Counted from the stretch's first letter, positions 26,184-35,013 are shown. The stretch is 53,422 nt of DNA from Coleofasciculus sp. FACHB-T130 (GCF_014695375.1 NZ_JACJOG010000047.1:1-53422), one strand, 5' to 3'. Translations and numbers: made by a program. The notes: generated by a model not told the origin, from the letters alone.

Positions 26184-26303
26184 TTGACCAGAAATGACGA
26201 ACCCTCCTTCAATCGCGAGGCATTCAAGCAGTTCGAGCGCAACGGATTCTCTAGGGTGGCTGAAGTAAAATGCTTGTACCAGAACGGAGGATTACTTTAT
26301 TGA
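26184..26303 (+). pseudogene. Stub of a SAM-dependent methyltransferase
   Basis: A 39-codon frame encodes NDEPSFNREAFKQFERNGFS and then RVAE before degenerating to a stop at 26301. The F-(N/D)-x-E-AF-x-x-FE-x-x-G-(F/W)-S motif is the usual opening of class I methyltransferases of the UbiE-like kind. There is no ATG (TTG only) and no SAM-binding motif. Fragment call, moderate support. Confidence 0.45.
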
Positions 26304-26403
26304 TTGTGTTGCAAAATTCATAAGCGATCGCGGAAGCTAGCTGTTAGGGTTTGCATGGGTGCGTGGCATTCAGTTTCTAATCTCACTCTTAGGAGGGGCA
26401 GCC

Positions 26404-26829
26404 ATGTCTTCTATCGAGGACAACAAAATAATTGCTCGGCGCTGGTTTGAACTCATCAACGAACACAAGATTGAGGATATCTGCGAGATGACTGCCCCGA
26501 CTTGGAGGATGCATGGTGGTCCGCCAGAGCTTATCCCTGGACCGGACGGGGTTCGCGAACTCTTTCGGACAATGGGGCCTATCGAGCAGAAATGGACGAT
26601 TGAAGACGTAATTGCTGAGGGTGACAAAGTTGCCGTGCGTGCGATCAACACCTGTGTCCAAGACAGTTTCCTTGGTATACCCGGTCGCGGTCAGCCTCAG
26701 ACATTCATGGCTACGTTCATTCATTGGATTGCTGACGGCAAGATACTTGAAACTTGGCGAAACGCTGACGATCTCGGACGGATTCTTCAGCTTGGGGCAC
26801 GGATTGAGCCGGGAACGTCTGAGCAGTAG
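26404..26829 (+). CDS. SnoaL-like / ester cyclase family protein
   Basis: 141 residues with the NTF2-like fold: IIARRWFELINEHKIEDICE at the start, GPDGVRELFRTMGP and the ending FIHWIADGKILETWRNADDL. Members include polyketide cyclases and many small proteins of unknown role. AGGAGGGG at 26391-26398 lies just before ATG 26404 and decides the start against a GTG at 26359. It stands alone in a decayed region and no partner enzyme is apparent. Confidence 0.85.
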   Translation: MSSIEDNKIIARRWFELINEHKIEDICEMTAPTWRMHGGPPELIPGPDGVRELFRTMGPIEQKWTIEDVIAEGDKVAVRAINTCVQDSFLGIPGRGQPQTFMATFIHWIADGKILETWRNADDLGRILQLGARIEPGTSEQ

Positions 26830-27038
26830 CCTGAGCAGTAGCCGTGGAGGTAGACTTGATAGTTCAAAAGGTGCCTAGCGTATTTTTCAGTACTGCGATC
26901 GCGGGCGGTAGCCTGAAGGATGGCGGTTCAAAAGTTATTTGCCTGATTCAATATCTTCAGTGAATTGTAGATAGGGCGGTGATTTAATCGTGTCGATTTT
27001 TGGCAAACTTGGGCGATTTGTAAGCTTTTGGTTGGTCG
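26830..27038. other. Spacer between convergent genes
   Basis: About 210 bases including a short direct repeat around the SnoaL stop (GAGCAGTAGCC repeated at about 26820-26842). No gene or clear terminator. Confidence 0.35.
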
Positions 27039-28067
27039 CTACTCATACCCATCCAGGTTAATTATCTTCTCCTGACTTAGCGTTTCGTGGCTCATCACCG
27101 CCTGCCTAACTAGGCTAGCTCGCCTATTTGCTTGTTCGGATTTTTGCAAAAAGCGTTCCGCCATCTCACTATCGTTCGTTTCGCCCAGATGTTTAGCCAT
27201 GTGGCTCATTAACATTTCGCTCTCCTCGATCCCGCGAAGTGTTTTCCAAAGTGAGGCTTCAATAGACTCCGTTACTTCTACAAGCAGAGAATTTAGGGAA
27301 TAGGCATGTCCTGTATGGCAACGGAACCGGATAATGTTGCCTTCTTTCAGTTGCAGAAGCATCCCGTGGCACTCTGGACAGGTATAGGGAGAGAGCTTCC
27401 CAAGCTTCATGATGCCGCTCTCAAAAGCATTGTCTTCCCGCGCTACTTTGACTTCAATGTCCATCTGCTCAGACACCAGATGTCCTCCTTTCTTCTCGAC
27501 GGCTTCGTTTGTCATCTCAATCAATAAAGCGCCCATTTCTGCGACGGGGACGCACCAATCAACCTCTACCGCTTTCATCGCTTGGATAGGCATGGAGGCG
27601 TGAAGTGCATCAAAAGGGTCTTGGACAATCGCTTTCCCGCCTTGCTCCTTCACTGCGTACAGCCCAGATGCCCCATCATCAAGCATTCCAGTAAGAACCA
27701 CCCCGATCGCTTGATTTCCATAGCTCCGAGCGGCGGAGCGGAATAAGACGTCAATCGAGGGACGAAAGCGATTTTCTTTCGGGCCCTTCGTGACTCGGAC
27801 ATACCCCGATTCGACAAGCAGATGGTGATCAGGGGGAGCAACATAAACCCGTCCCGGTTTGATTGCCTCTTTGTCAATTGCATGGGCGACTGGCAGCGAG
27901 CAAACCCGATCCAGAATTTGGGGCAAAACACTTGGATACGCTGGGGCAATATGCCAGACAATAAAAATAGCACCCGGAAAATTGGAGGGGAGTTGAGCAA
28001 GGAGCTTTTTCAGGGCTTCCATCCCTCCCGCCGATGCTCCAATGACGACGATCTCAGGCTTTATCAC
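27039..28067 (-). CDS. CheB-type methylesterase without receiver domain, with zinc-ribbon-like C-terminus
   Basis: 342 residues. Residues 1-190 are the CheB catalytic domain: VVIGASAGG with nucleophile Ser12, IVWHIAP with His39, and GVVLTGMLDDGASGL with the catalytic Asp. The regulatory receiver domain of classical CheB is absent. Residues about 225-260 contain CPECHGML and FRCHTGHAYS, a putative metal-binding ribbon, then a helical tail. Proteins of this layout occur outside chemotaxis operons, often with signalling kinases. No MCP or CheR is in the window, so its substrate is unknown. Confidence 0.88.
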   Translation of the reverse strand: MIKPEIVVIGASAGGMEALKKLLAQLPSNFPGAIFIVWHIAPAYPSVLPQILDRVCSLPVAHAIDKEAIKPGRVYVAPPDHHLLVESGYVRVTKGPKENRFRPSIDVLFRSAARSYGNQAIGVVLTGMLDDGASGLYAVKEQGGKAIVQDPFDALHASMPIQAMKAVEVDWCVPVAEMGALLIEMTNEAVEKKGGHLVSEQMDIEVKVAREDNAFESGIMKLGKLSPYTCPECHGMLLQLKEGNIIRFRCHTGHAYSLNSLLVEVTESIEASLWKTLRGIEESEMLMSHMAKHLGETNDSEMAERFLQKSEQANRRASLVRQAVMSHETLSQEKIINLDGYE

Positions 28068-28475
28068 TTATCTTCCTTGACTAAAGGCGATTACCTTGCA
28101 AAATTCATGATTTTTAGCGAGAGTAGAACGCATCTACTCACTCAAGTCCAGTCGTTTATGAATGGTAAAAATAGTAGGTCGTATCCTCTTGTGACTGCTA
28201 ACAGCAAAAACTTATAGGCTGCTTGCGCTTGTTCGTTTCTTCCAGCTTATCGAAACTCGCCTTTGTCTAGCAGGGGAAAAATGGTCGCTAAGAGCAACTG
28301 TCTGATTGTTGGTCAATCTAGGCAAAATTCTCTTCTCCTCCTGAGAAGATAAAACTAAGCCTGTAATGCTCTTTCTATAAGCATTACAGGCTTAGCCAAT
28401 CGTATCCACTGCTGATTTAAGGCGTTAAATCAGCGATCGCTCAACCACCATCTGATGAAATCTCCTCAATTCCGG
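28068..28475. other. Intergenic region with a strong hairpin
   Basis: About 410 bases upstream of the CheB-like gene. No open frame is supported. It contains the 16-bp hairpin listed separately and a small CTTCTC/GAGAAG hairpin at about 28332-28348. Confidence 0.4.
28355..28395. terminator. Perfect 16-bp hairpin, possible terminator or regulatory RNA structure
   Basis: CTAAGCCTGTAATGCT at 28355-28370 and its exact complement at 28380-28395, with a 9-base loop. Neither side has a long T-run, so it could equally be an RNA structure or small palindromic repeat. It lies between two minus-strand genes. Confidence 0.55.
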
Positions 28476-28673
28476 TCAAAGTTTAGTGACGGGTTTAAGA
28501 TTTGCCAGACCCCTATGAAATAGGGCATCCTGTACAATTATTTCTGGCAAAACATCCTTGAACATTTCCACCGTCTGCTGAATCCGCTCGAAATCTTCGG
28601 GATTGTCCAAGCGATCGCGTAGCGTCTCTGAAAGAGAATCGCGCACTTCTCGTTCACCAAGCGCAACAACCAA
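28476..28673 (-). CDS. Hypothetical small protein
   Basis: Up to 65 residues from a TTG (VVALGEREVRDSLSETLRDR, then LDNPEDFERIQQTVEMFKDV). The composition is charged, helical and protein-like, but there is no ATG. A GGGAT lies near the TTG. It could be a small regulator or the tail of a larger lost gene. No family recognised. Confidence 0.35.
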   Translation of the reverse strand: MVVALGEREVRDSLSETLRDRLDNPEDFERIQQTVEMFKDVLPEIIVQDALFHRGLANLKPVTKL

Positions 28674-28701
28674 CTTATTTATCCCTTACCGATCATTCAT
28701 G

Positions 28702-28725
28702 TAGGGGCATACTGCCATGCCCCTA
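28702..28725. repeat. Dispersed palindrome TAGGGGCAT/ATGCCCCTA
   Basis: Nine-bp arms with a 6-base loop. A close relative is at 40434-40460 (TAAGGGCATG/CATGCCCCTA). Small palindromes with this core are common in cyanobacterial spacers. Confidence 0.7.
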
Positions 28726-28765
28726 AGCAAGGAATTGAGGGTGCTTCGCGCTTTCCTGGTATCGT

Positions 28766-29299
28766 TTACTGTGCGTCGTCTGCGGTGTTCTTGTCGCCCT
28801 GCCCCAGCAAGGCGCGAGTAGCGGCAATCACTTCAGGCGCTGCCAGCACTAGAGACGTTAACGAGCAAACCGTCGCCACCTGGCAGTACTCGCAAAAGGC
28901 TTTGTTCTCGCTCCACTCTTCACGAGCTAGCTCAAGATTAGTCACCACGTCAATCAGGATCTTGATACCCATTGCAATGGGTAAGAGCGGGTTGCGTCTA
29001 GCGCGATCGAGACCACCCGCAGCCGCCAGCCAAGCGGTGATGGCGTAAGTAAGCACCATTATCGGGCCATCGGGTGAGTTAAATCGGCTGTAAGCATAGT
29101 TAGATGCGTCAACGCGGTCTGCATCGAAAAGCGTTTGTCCGGGAGGATCGGGTAGATGGCTAATAATCCCGGTCTGATATAGGCTAACGAGCTGTCCCAT
29201 CGAACCCCCTAGCATAGACAAGCCGATAATCGCTCGGCGACGGCTCATGTGAGGGTTTTGTCCTTTCCGCAGTTCCTGACTTAGTTGTTGTGGCTCCAT
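28766..29299 (-). CDS. Vitamin K epoxide reductase-like membrane protein
   Basis: 177 residues from ATG 29299 (GAGG ten bases before). Hydrophobic helices are IIGLSMLGGSMGQLVSLYQT, GPIMVLTYAITAWLAAAGGL, NPLLPIAMGIKILIDVV and ATVCSLTSLVLAAPEVIAAT. The C-x2-C motif FCEYC at the start of the last helix and the DPPGQTLFDADRV loop fit the VKOR-like group, which oxidises thiols using quinones. Four helices and one redox motif are seen; no fused thioredoxin domain is present. A truncated frame overlaps its start. Confidence 0.75.
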   Translation of the reverse strand: MEPQQLSQELRKGQNPHMSRRRAIIGLSMLGGSMGQLVSLYQTGIISHLPDPPGQTLFDADRVDASNYAYSRFNSPDGPIMVLTYAITAWLAAAGGLDRARRNPLLPIAMGIKILIDVVTNLELAREEWSENKAFCEYCQVATVCSLTSLVLAAPEVIAATRALLGQGDKNTADDAQ

Positions 29300-29493
29300 G
29301 AAGCGCAATCCTCGATAACGTATGCGTTGACGGTCGCATCAGCTTGCACGGAGTTTTCAACCGACGAATAGAATACGCAGTCTGCATCCAATTCGGCAGC
29401 AATCGCGCCCAATGCTGCCGATGCTGATACTCGAATAAATTGCTTACCATTTTCACGAATCGGTTTGATGCCTACCTCTGACGCTGGAGGTAG
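29281..29493 (-). pseudogene. C-terminal fragment of an unrecognised gene upstream of the VKOR-like gene
   Basis: The minus strand is open from a TAA at 29496 to a TAA at 29281 without any ATG. It encodes VGIKPIRENGKQFIRVSASA, ALGAIAAELDADCVFYSSVE and NSVQADATVNAYVIEDCAS. The sequence is protein-like with strand-helix alternation but I do not recognise the family. It overlaps the VKOR-like start by 19 bases, which suggests the lost gene was in the same operon. Confidence 0.5.
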
Positions 29494-29704
29494 TTATAAA
29501 ATGTTACACTTCATCTCTTTTTGTATTCAAAATTACAAATTGGCTTAACATTTAGATTTCTTTTTCTTCTCACGATTTTTCGTTGGTTTAAGTGAAACTC
29601 CCCTTAGGTAAGAGGTTAGCTAGTAAGCAAATAACTATTATTTAAAAGATTGGAAAATTTAAAAGCTTTTATAAGCATCTTTCCCCAAATGGAGGGTCGA
29701 TTTT

Positions 29705-30112
29705 ATGGTATCGTCTCAATCTCAAGCTAAACGCATTTTATTGGTAGATGATCTAGAGGATAATGTATCCCTCCTAGAGGAGATTTTGGCGGAAGAAGGG
29801 TATGAGATTGATAGCGCTAGAAATGGTAAGTCAGCGTTAGCCAAGATAGAAGCATCGCCACCGGATTTAGTGTTGATGGATGCCATGATGCCAGGAATGG
29901 ATGGTTATGAAGTAACTCGGCGGATTCGGGAAAATCCGCAACTCCCTTTTATTCCGATTCTGATGATTACGGCAAGTGAGAGTGCTAATATCCCTCAAGG
30001 ATTGGAGTTAGGAGCGAATGACTTCATTCGGAAGCCGATTGATTTTGAGGAGTTAATGGCAAGAATTAAAGCATCTTTGCGATTGAAAAGTATCGTTAAT
30101 CCTGCTCAATAA
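29705..30112 (+). CDS. Stand-alone response-regulator receiver (CheY-like)
   Basis: 135 residues, a single receiver domain. The acidic pocket is Asp15-Asp16 in ILLVDDLEDN, the phospho-acceptor is Asp59 in LVLMDAMMPGMDGY, and the conserved Thr and Lys are in MITASESA and FIRKPIDFEE. No output domain, so it acts by protein contact, probably receiving phosphate from a kinase. The histidine kinase gene downstream is convergent, only 46 bases away, and is the obvious candidate partner. Confidence 0.94.
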   Translation: MVSSQSQAKRILLVDDLEDNVSLLEEILAEEGYEIDSARNGKSALAKIEASPPDLVLMDAMMPGMDGYEVTRRIRENPQLPFIPILMITASESANIPQGLELGANDFIRKPIDFEELMARIKASLRLKSIVNPAQ

Positions 30113-30158
30113 TTTCAAGAATTATACAGTTAAAAGAAAAACCAGATAAAACCAAAAT

Positions 30159-31385
30159 TCAAGAAATTGATTCCAGGGTTTTCACTTCTAGGGGCAAGAT
30201 GACGGTGAAGGTGGAGCCAAGGCCAACCTGGGATACCAGCTCGATTTTGCCTTGCATTAGGTTTACCAGTTGGGCGACAATTGCTAAACCTAAGCCAGTG
30301 CTATCGGGCATGCGATCGCGAGTTCCCGCTTGAAAGAAAGGGTCAAAAACCCGCGCCTGGTCTTCAGGAGCAATGCCAATACCAGTGTCGCTCACCGCAA
30401 TAGACCAGCGGTTATCAGATAACATCTGACACGTTAATTGGACACTTCCTGTCTCTGTGTAGCGAATTGCGTTGCTTAAAAGATTCGTGACAATTTGCTG
30501 CAATCGCAAGGCGTCTGTCAGCACTTTTTCAGGAGCGCGTGCAGCAGAACTATCGGCACTAGCCGAATCACAATCAACCACCATTTGTAGCTCTTTGGCT
30601 GCTGCCAAAGGCTCCAACATTTCAACTACATTGTTGATTAAAGAGCGTACATCTATTAGTTCTGGGTGCAGTTCTATCTTCCCTGCTGAATACCGGGAAA
30701 TTTCCAGGGTATCGTTGATCAGGCGCAGTAAGTGCCTGCTATTGCGTAGCACGCGCTCAATGTGTTCCAGATTCGGGAAATTGTCTTGAACTTCAACATT
30801 CTTTCGTGAAGAGCGTAACATCAGCTCCGAGTAGCCAATAATCGAATTCAGAGGATTTTTCAGTTCGTGGGCTAGTTGAGAGAGATTATCCTGATTCGCT
30901 TTTACCAAGCGAGTGAGTTCTTGATTGGTTAACTCTACCTGACTTTGCACCTGCTGTAGTTCTTGCAATCGCTCCTCTACATAACTTTTGAAGCATTGGG
31001 CGATCGCTTCGTCGATGGTCGCGTCAATTGCATTGTAGGTTCGCATCACTTCCGGAACCGTACCCTCTAGTAAATCTGCCTCTAAAGTGGAAAAGATCGT
31101 CTGGCGCAGTAGACGATACTCTCGCGCAATTTCAGTGGTAGCGAAACCTTGTTCAGCCCGCAGAACACCATGATGCAAACTGTTCTGGACGATGGACTGA
31201 ATATCGTTTTCTTGGGAGCGGGAAAGTACAGTTGCCATCGCTTTTAGCACATCAGGAATATGATTCCGGATCGCCGATCTGGGTAAATCGTCAGTGCTGG
31301 AAATCTGCCTATCCAAGCGGACTGCTTCAACCCAGTTTTTGGCGATCGCGTCTATTTTTCTAACAAGCAATTGGCTAAAATCCAT
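30159..31385 (-). CDS. Soluble sensor histidine kinase with RsbRD-like N-terminus
   Basis: 408 residues with no transmembrane helix. Residues 1-140 are a helical sensory domain like RsbRD-N (VRKIDAIAKNWVEAVRLDRQ, YRLLRQTIFSTLEADLLEG). A short coiled coil leads to the dimerisation/phosphoacceptor domain with His173 in SQLAHELKNPLNS. The ATPase boxes are LQQIVTNLLSNAIRYTETGS, VSDTGIGIAPEDQ, VFDPFFQAG and GLGLAIVAQLVN. It could phosphorylate the convergent lone receiver. The signal is unknown. Confidence 0.92.
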   Translation of the reverse strand: MDFSQLLVRKIDAIAKNWVEAVRLDRQISSTDDLPRSAIRNHIPDVLKAMATVLSRSQENDIQSIVQNSLHHGVLRAEQGFATTEIAREYRLLRQTIFSTLEADLLEGTVPEVMRTYNAIDATIDEAIAQCFKSYVEERLQELQQVQSQVELTNQELTRLVKANQDNLSQLAHELKNPLNSIIGYSELMLRSSRKNVEVQDNFPNLEHIERVLRNSRHLLRLINDTLEISRYSAGKIELHPELIDVRSLINNVVEMLEPLAAAKELQMVVDCDSASADSSAARAPEKVLTDALRLQQIVTNLLSNAIRYTETGSVQLTCQMLSDNRWSIAVSDTGIGIAPEDQARVFDPFFQAGTRDRMPDSTGLGLAIVAQLVNLMQGKIELVSQVGLGSTFTVILPLEVKTLESIS

Positions 31386-31802
31386 GATGGCAAGAGGCGT
31401 GAGGAGGAATCGGTCAAAACCTTCTTGGCATCATTCTACATTGAGCGATCGCGCAGTTTACTTGTCGGGTAACTGGACTTTAGGAAATCTTTCCAAAGTT
31501 CAGCTTCGGCCTTTGTATTCAAAAGTACAAGCTTGCTTAACATTATGTCCTTTCTGTAGGTAGAGGATTAAATAAATTAGCAGGTTTATTTTGGTTTGTG
31601 GCTTGTTTACTAGATTGAAAGCTTTGATGATAAGAAGCGAATATAAAACTTTTTTCCAAAACTGTTTTATAGTAAAAAAAGCTCCCAAGAAATACATTGG
31701 CGAGCTTTATTAATCCTTAGAGGATGTTTGTAAAGTAAATTGTTTTACAAACAAACTCTAAAAAAACTGAAACCACTCGTATCTCAAAAACAACTCTAAT
31801 AG
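31386..31802. other. Intergenic region with terminator
   Basis: About 420 bases. The left part holds the kinase promoter with a HIP1-like site near 31446; the right part holds the phaP terminator. No gene is supported. Confidence 0.4.
31674..31708 (-). terminator. Terminator of the phasin gene
   Basis: On the minus strand AAAGCTCGCCAA, an 8-base loop and TTGGGAGCTTT form a stem with one bulged base, followed by seven T residues. It lies about 95 bases past the phasin stop. Confidence 0.7.
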
Positions 31803-32084
31803 TCACTCAGATTTTTGGCTCTGTGTACTCCGGATCGTATTAAAATATCCCTCCCACAATTGCTTCTGAGTTTCGATTGACAGACGAGCCAGCAAAGCCT
31901 GAAATTGCAGAGAACTTGCCAGCACTTCTTCCTGAAATTTCAAAGTTTTCTCGAAATTCTCGCGGTAACTGGGTGTATTGAAACCTTGCATAGTCGGCAT
32001 GGTAGAAGTCCAGCTCTTGAGAATACCACTCTGCAACTCGCTTAACTGTCTGGTAAACTGCTCAAAATTATTTGCCCAATCCAT
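31803..32084 (-). CDS. phaP: Phasin-like PHA granule-associated protein
   Basis: 93 residues from ATG 32084, which has AGGAGT eight bases upstream. A longer frame begins at 32144 but lacks such a site. The product is all helical and amphipathic (MDWANNFEQFTRQLSELQSG, LASSLQFQALLARLSIETQK), with the length and pattern of cyanobacterial PhaP, which coats PHA granules and controls their number and size. It is divergent from phaA, supporting the call. Confidence 0.8.
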   Translation of the reverse strand: MDWANNFEQFTRQLSELQSGILKSWTSTMPTMQGFNTPSYRENFEKTLKFQEEVLASSLQFQALLARLSIETQKQLWEGYFNTIRSTQSQKSE

Positions 32085-32144
32085 TAGTGTTACTCCTGTT
32101 ACTTTCTTATGGAATCCCGATGATTTGTCCACTATCTTAATCAA

Positions 32145-32448
32145 ATAATAATTGGTGATTAGCTCTAATGGATGATTTATAAATAAACTAAATTTTTTAA
32201 GTTAATTGTAAATATAATTTACAAAAAAGCATCTTTTGAATCTCGGCGTTACGGTCTTGGGAAAAATCCCTTTGTCGCAGAATAGGGGTTGATTTATTTG
32301 CGGAAAGCTATCACAATGGCTGGCTTTAGTTCGACTTTATTGTAAATGGTGAAACCTTCCTGAAACTAATGAAAGTAGCCTCAAGAAATATCCCGCCTTA
32401 AGTTAGTAAAGTTACAAGACCTGCCATTGTAAAAAATAATGAGGATGT
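32145..32448. promoter_or_regulatory. Divergent phaP/phaA promoter region
   Basis: About 300 AT-rich bases between the divergent phasin and thiolase genes. It must hold both promoters; no defined operator was recognised. Confidence 0.4.
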
Positions 32449-33642
32449 ATGCAAGAAGCCTATATTGTCTCGGCAGTACGGACACCGCTCGGTCGGTTCG
32501 GAGGTGCGTTAGCGGGTTTTTCCCCAGTAGAATTAGGTGCCCACGTCATGCAAGCAGCGTTGGATCGGGCGGAAGTTTCGGGGGAAGCTTTAGACCTATA
32601 TATCTTTGGTAATGTACTCAGGGCGGGACACGGGCAGTCTTTGCCCCGTCAGGCAGCTTTCAAAACCGGGATTCCCCAGACGGTGAATGGGTATGCAGTG
32701 GATATGGTGTGTTCGTCGGGAATGATGAGCGTGATGAACGCCGCCACGGCTATCCGTTCTGGCGAAGCGGAAATCGTACTGGCTGGCGGCATGGAATCGA
32801 TGTCTCAGACAGGGTTTTTCCTGTCGCATCGAGCCAGATGGGGGTATAAGACGTTACTGGGTGCGCCAGAGCAACTCAGCGATATTTTACTTGAGGACGG
32901 TCTTACCGATTCCACGACCACCGAAACGATGGGAGAGCAAGCTGAGCGGCTGGCAGCAGCTTACCAAGTGACGCGGCAGGATTTGGACGAAGTAGCGCTA
33001 TATTCACAAGCTAGGGCAGCGATCGCAACCGAGAACGGCTGGTTCAACAAGGAGATTGCACCCATAAAAATAGAGGGAAAAAAAGGTTTGCAACTCGTGG
33101 ACAAAGATGAGGGGATTCGCCCCGAAACCACCTTGCAGAGCCTTGCCAAGCTAAAGCCTGCTTTTCGGGAAGATGGGGTGTTCACGGCTGGAAACAGCAG
33201 TCAGATATCCGATGGAGCCGCAGCTTTAGTTTTGGCAAGCAAAATGGCGGTAGAACGCTATAACCTCAAACCCTTAGCCCGTATCCTTGGGGGAGCGTCG
33301 ATAGGTGGAGAAACTTGGCGCTTCCCAGAGGTTCCGATTCTGGCAGTCAACAAGCTTTTAGACAAGCTCAAGATGAGAATCTACGATTTTGACTTGTTCG
33401 AGAACAACGAGGCTTTTGCTCTAAGCAGCGTGCTGTTCAACCGCAAGCTGGGCATTCCTTACGAGAAGCTGAATGTCTATGGGGGAGCGATCGCGCTGGG
33501 GCATCCCATCGGTGCGTCGGGGGCGCGAATTATCGTCACCCTGCTCAACGCCTTACAGGAGCGAAATGGACAGATGGGACTGGCATCGGTGTGTCATGGA
33601 ACTGGTGGCGGAACTGCGATCGCAATTGAGCGGCTTGGATAA
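32449..33642 (+). CDS. phaA: Acetyl-CoA acetyltransferase (beta-ketothiolase)
   Basis: 397 residues, typical for thiolases. Catalytic Cys88 lies in MVCSSGMMSV, and the C-terminal residues are in GGAIALGHPIGASGARI (His) and VCHGTGGGTA (second Cys). The NEAFA loop is present. It condenses two acetyl-CoA to acetoacetyl-CoA, the first step to poly-3-hydroxybutyrate. phaB lies 1.6 kb downstream with a hemerythrin gene between. Confidence 0.95.
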   Translation: MQEAYIVSAVRTPLGRFGGALAGFSPVELGAHVMQAALDRAEVSGEALDLYIFGNVLRAGHGQSLPRQAAFKTGIPQTVNGYAVDMVCSSGMMSVMNAATAIRSGEAEIVLAGGMESMSQTGFFLSHRARWGYKTLLGAPEQLSDILLEDGLTDSTTTETMGEQAERLAAAYQVTRQDLDEVALYSQARAAIATENGWFNKEIAPIKIEGKKGLQLVDKDEGIRPETTLQSLAKLKPAFREDGVFTAGNSSQISDGAAALVLASKMAVERYNLKPLARILGGASIGGETWRFPEVPILAVNKLLDKLKMRIYDFDLFENNEAFALSSVLFNRKLGIPYEKLNVYGGAIALGHPIGASGARIIVTLLNALQERNGQMGLASVCHGTGGGTAIAIERLG

Positions 33643-33975
33643 TTGACACTTCCAAGGTTTTTACAACGTATAGCCGTAGAATTCTTGGTTCAGTAACTCA
33701 ACTCAGCTTTTCGTGGACTAAACCAAAACATCTAACCTGGGCTAGGTGGAAGAGAACTGGATCAACGACAAAATCAAGATATTCAAGGTTTTTTTCGCTT
33801 GAAATAACCCATTTCCAGAACTAAGGTAGTGGTGTTCGTTCGGGTTCTCAAAGCAAGGCGTGAACAACGCCTCTAAAAACTCTCTGAGTAATATTTGGGT
33901 AACTCGTATTGAGCTACATTACCTTTGCCGTGAAACGGGTATCAATCAAACTATTTTCCTACAGGATAACAAAGC
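33643..33975. other. Intergenic region, nothing recognised
   Basis: About 330 bases between phaA and the hemerythrin gene. No open frame, RNA or strong hairpin seen; the right end should carry the promoter of the next gene. Confidence 0.4.
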
Positions 33976-35013
33976 ATGGTTACAACAATAGACGATACAA
34001 AGCGGATGGCGATTGGCGAAAGATTGGCAGACCTGAGAGCCTTTCAAAGTTTAATCATCTCTAACGATCAAAAACTCATTGATGCCTGCCCTTATGAAGA
34101 TGTTCGCGAACGTCTCCAGAATATGCTTTCTGATGACCAGAAAAATCTGGGCGTTATAGACACTGTAATCGTTCAATACGGCATTCAATCTGAACCGAGT
34201 CCTGCAACCAAGATATTTATTCCGCAGTTTGAGCAGATGATGTCCGGCGATGAGTTTACTTATTATCAGAAACTCATTCACCATGAACTGATGAAGCATG
34301 GTCAAGCCATGAGTGGAATCATGATCCACAAAGCCGCTCAGGTTGTAGGGGCGGATATTGAAGTGGCAATTGGGCCTCTGAATACTGTCAACTTCGAGGG
34401 TCGCGCTCACCAAGAACAACTCAAGGGGATGCTCGAACAGGTGGGAGTCCGCGAAATGACTGGTCAAGACGCGCATCAGGGACTCTGGGCAAGGGTGCAA
34501 GATGCAGTTGCCGCCCTATCGGGTGTAGCTGGCAGTGTGGTTACGCAAAACACTGACAAGCAAGATATGAATATCCAGACCCTTATCCGGCTGGATCACG
34601 AGAAAGTGAATACACTTTTTACTGAAGTTGGAGCGACGAAAGATCCTCAAAAGCTCCAAGAGTATTTCGGGCAAATCTACAAAGATTTATTAACACACGC
34701 TCAAGCAGAAGAAGAAGTAGTGTACCCGAAAGTACGCTCGTTCTACGGCGATGACAACACTCAAGAGCTTTACGACGAGCAAGCGCAAATGAAGCAGATG
34801 CTCGATGAAATTAAGGCGATTGACCCTGCTAATGCCGACCATTTCAGATCAAAAATTAAAGACCTAATGGAAGTGGTTGGCGACCACATTCGCCAAGAAG
34901 AATTTACGATGTTCACGGCAATTGACAAAAATTGTAGCACTGAGCAGAAAGAGCAAATGGCTACTGAATTTAAAGCCGCTAAGAGCAAGATTCAGCAAGA
35001 AATGTCAGCGTAA
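33976..35013 (+). CDS. Hemerythrin HHE-domain protein with extra N-terminal four-helix domain
   Basis: 345 residues in two parts. Residues 1-160 form a helical, ferritin-like segment (YYQKLIHHELMKHGQAMSGI, MLSDDQKNLGVIDTVIVQYG). Residues about 195-330 are a hemerythrin-like HHE domain with candidate metal ligands in IRLDHEKVNTLF, HAQAEEEVVYP, and DHIRQEEFTMF. Such domains bind a di-iron centre and sense or handle oxygen, NO or iron. The gene sits between phaA and phaB on the same strand, an unusual neighbour. A redox or oxygen link to PHA metabolism is inference. Confidence 0.85.
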   Translation: MVTTIDDTKRMAIGERLADLRAFQSLIISNDQKLIDACPYEDVRERLQNMLSDDQKNLGVIDTVIVQYGIQSEPSPATKIFIPQFEQMMSGDEFTYYQKLIHHELMKHGQAMSGIMIHKAAQVVGADIEVAIGPLNTVNFEGRAHQEQLKGMLEQVGVREMTGQDAHQGLWARVQDAVAALSGVAGSVVTQNTDKQDMNIQTLIRLDHEKVNTLFTEVGATKDPQKLQEYFGQIYKDLLTHAQAEEEVVYPKVRSFYGDDNTQELYDEQAQMKQMLDEIKAIDPANADHFRSKIKDLMEVVGDHIRQEEFTMFTAIDKNCSTEQKEQMATEFKAAKSKIQQEMSA

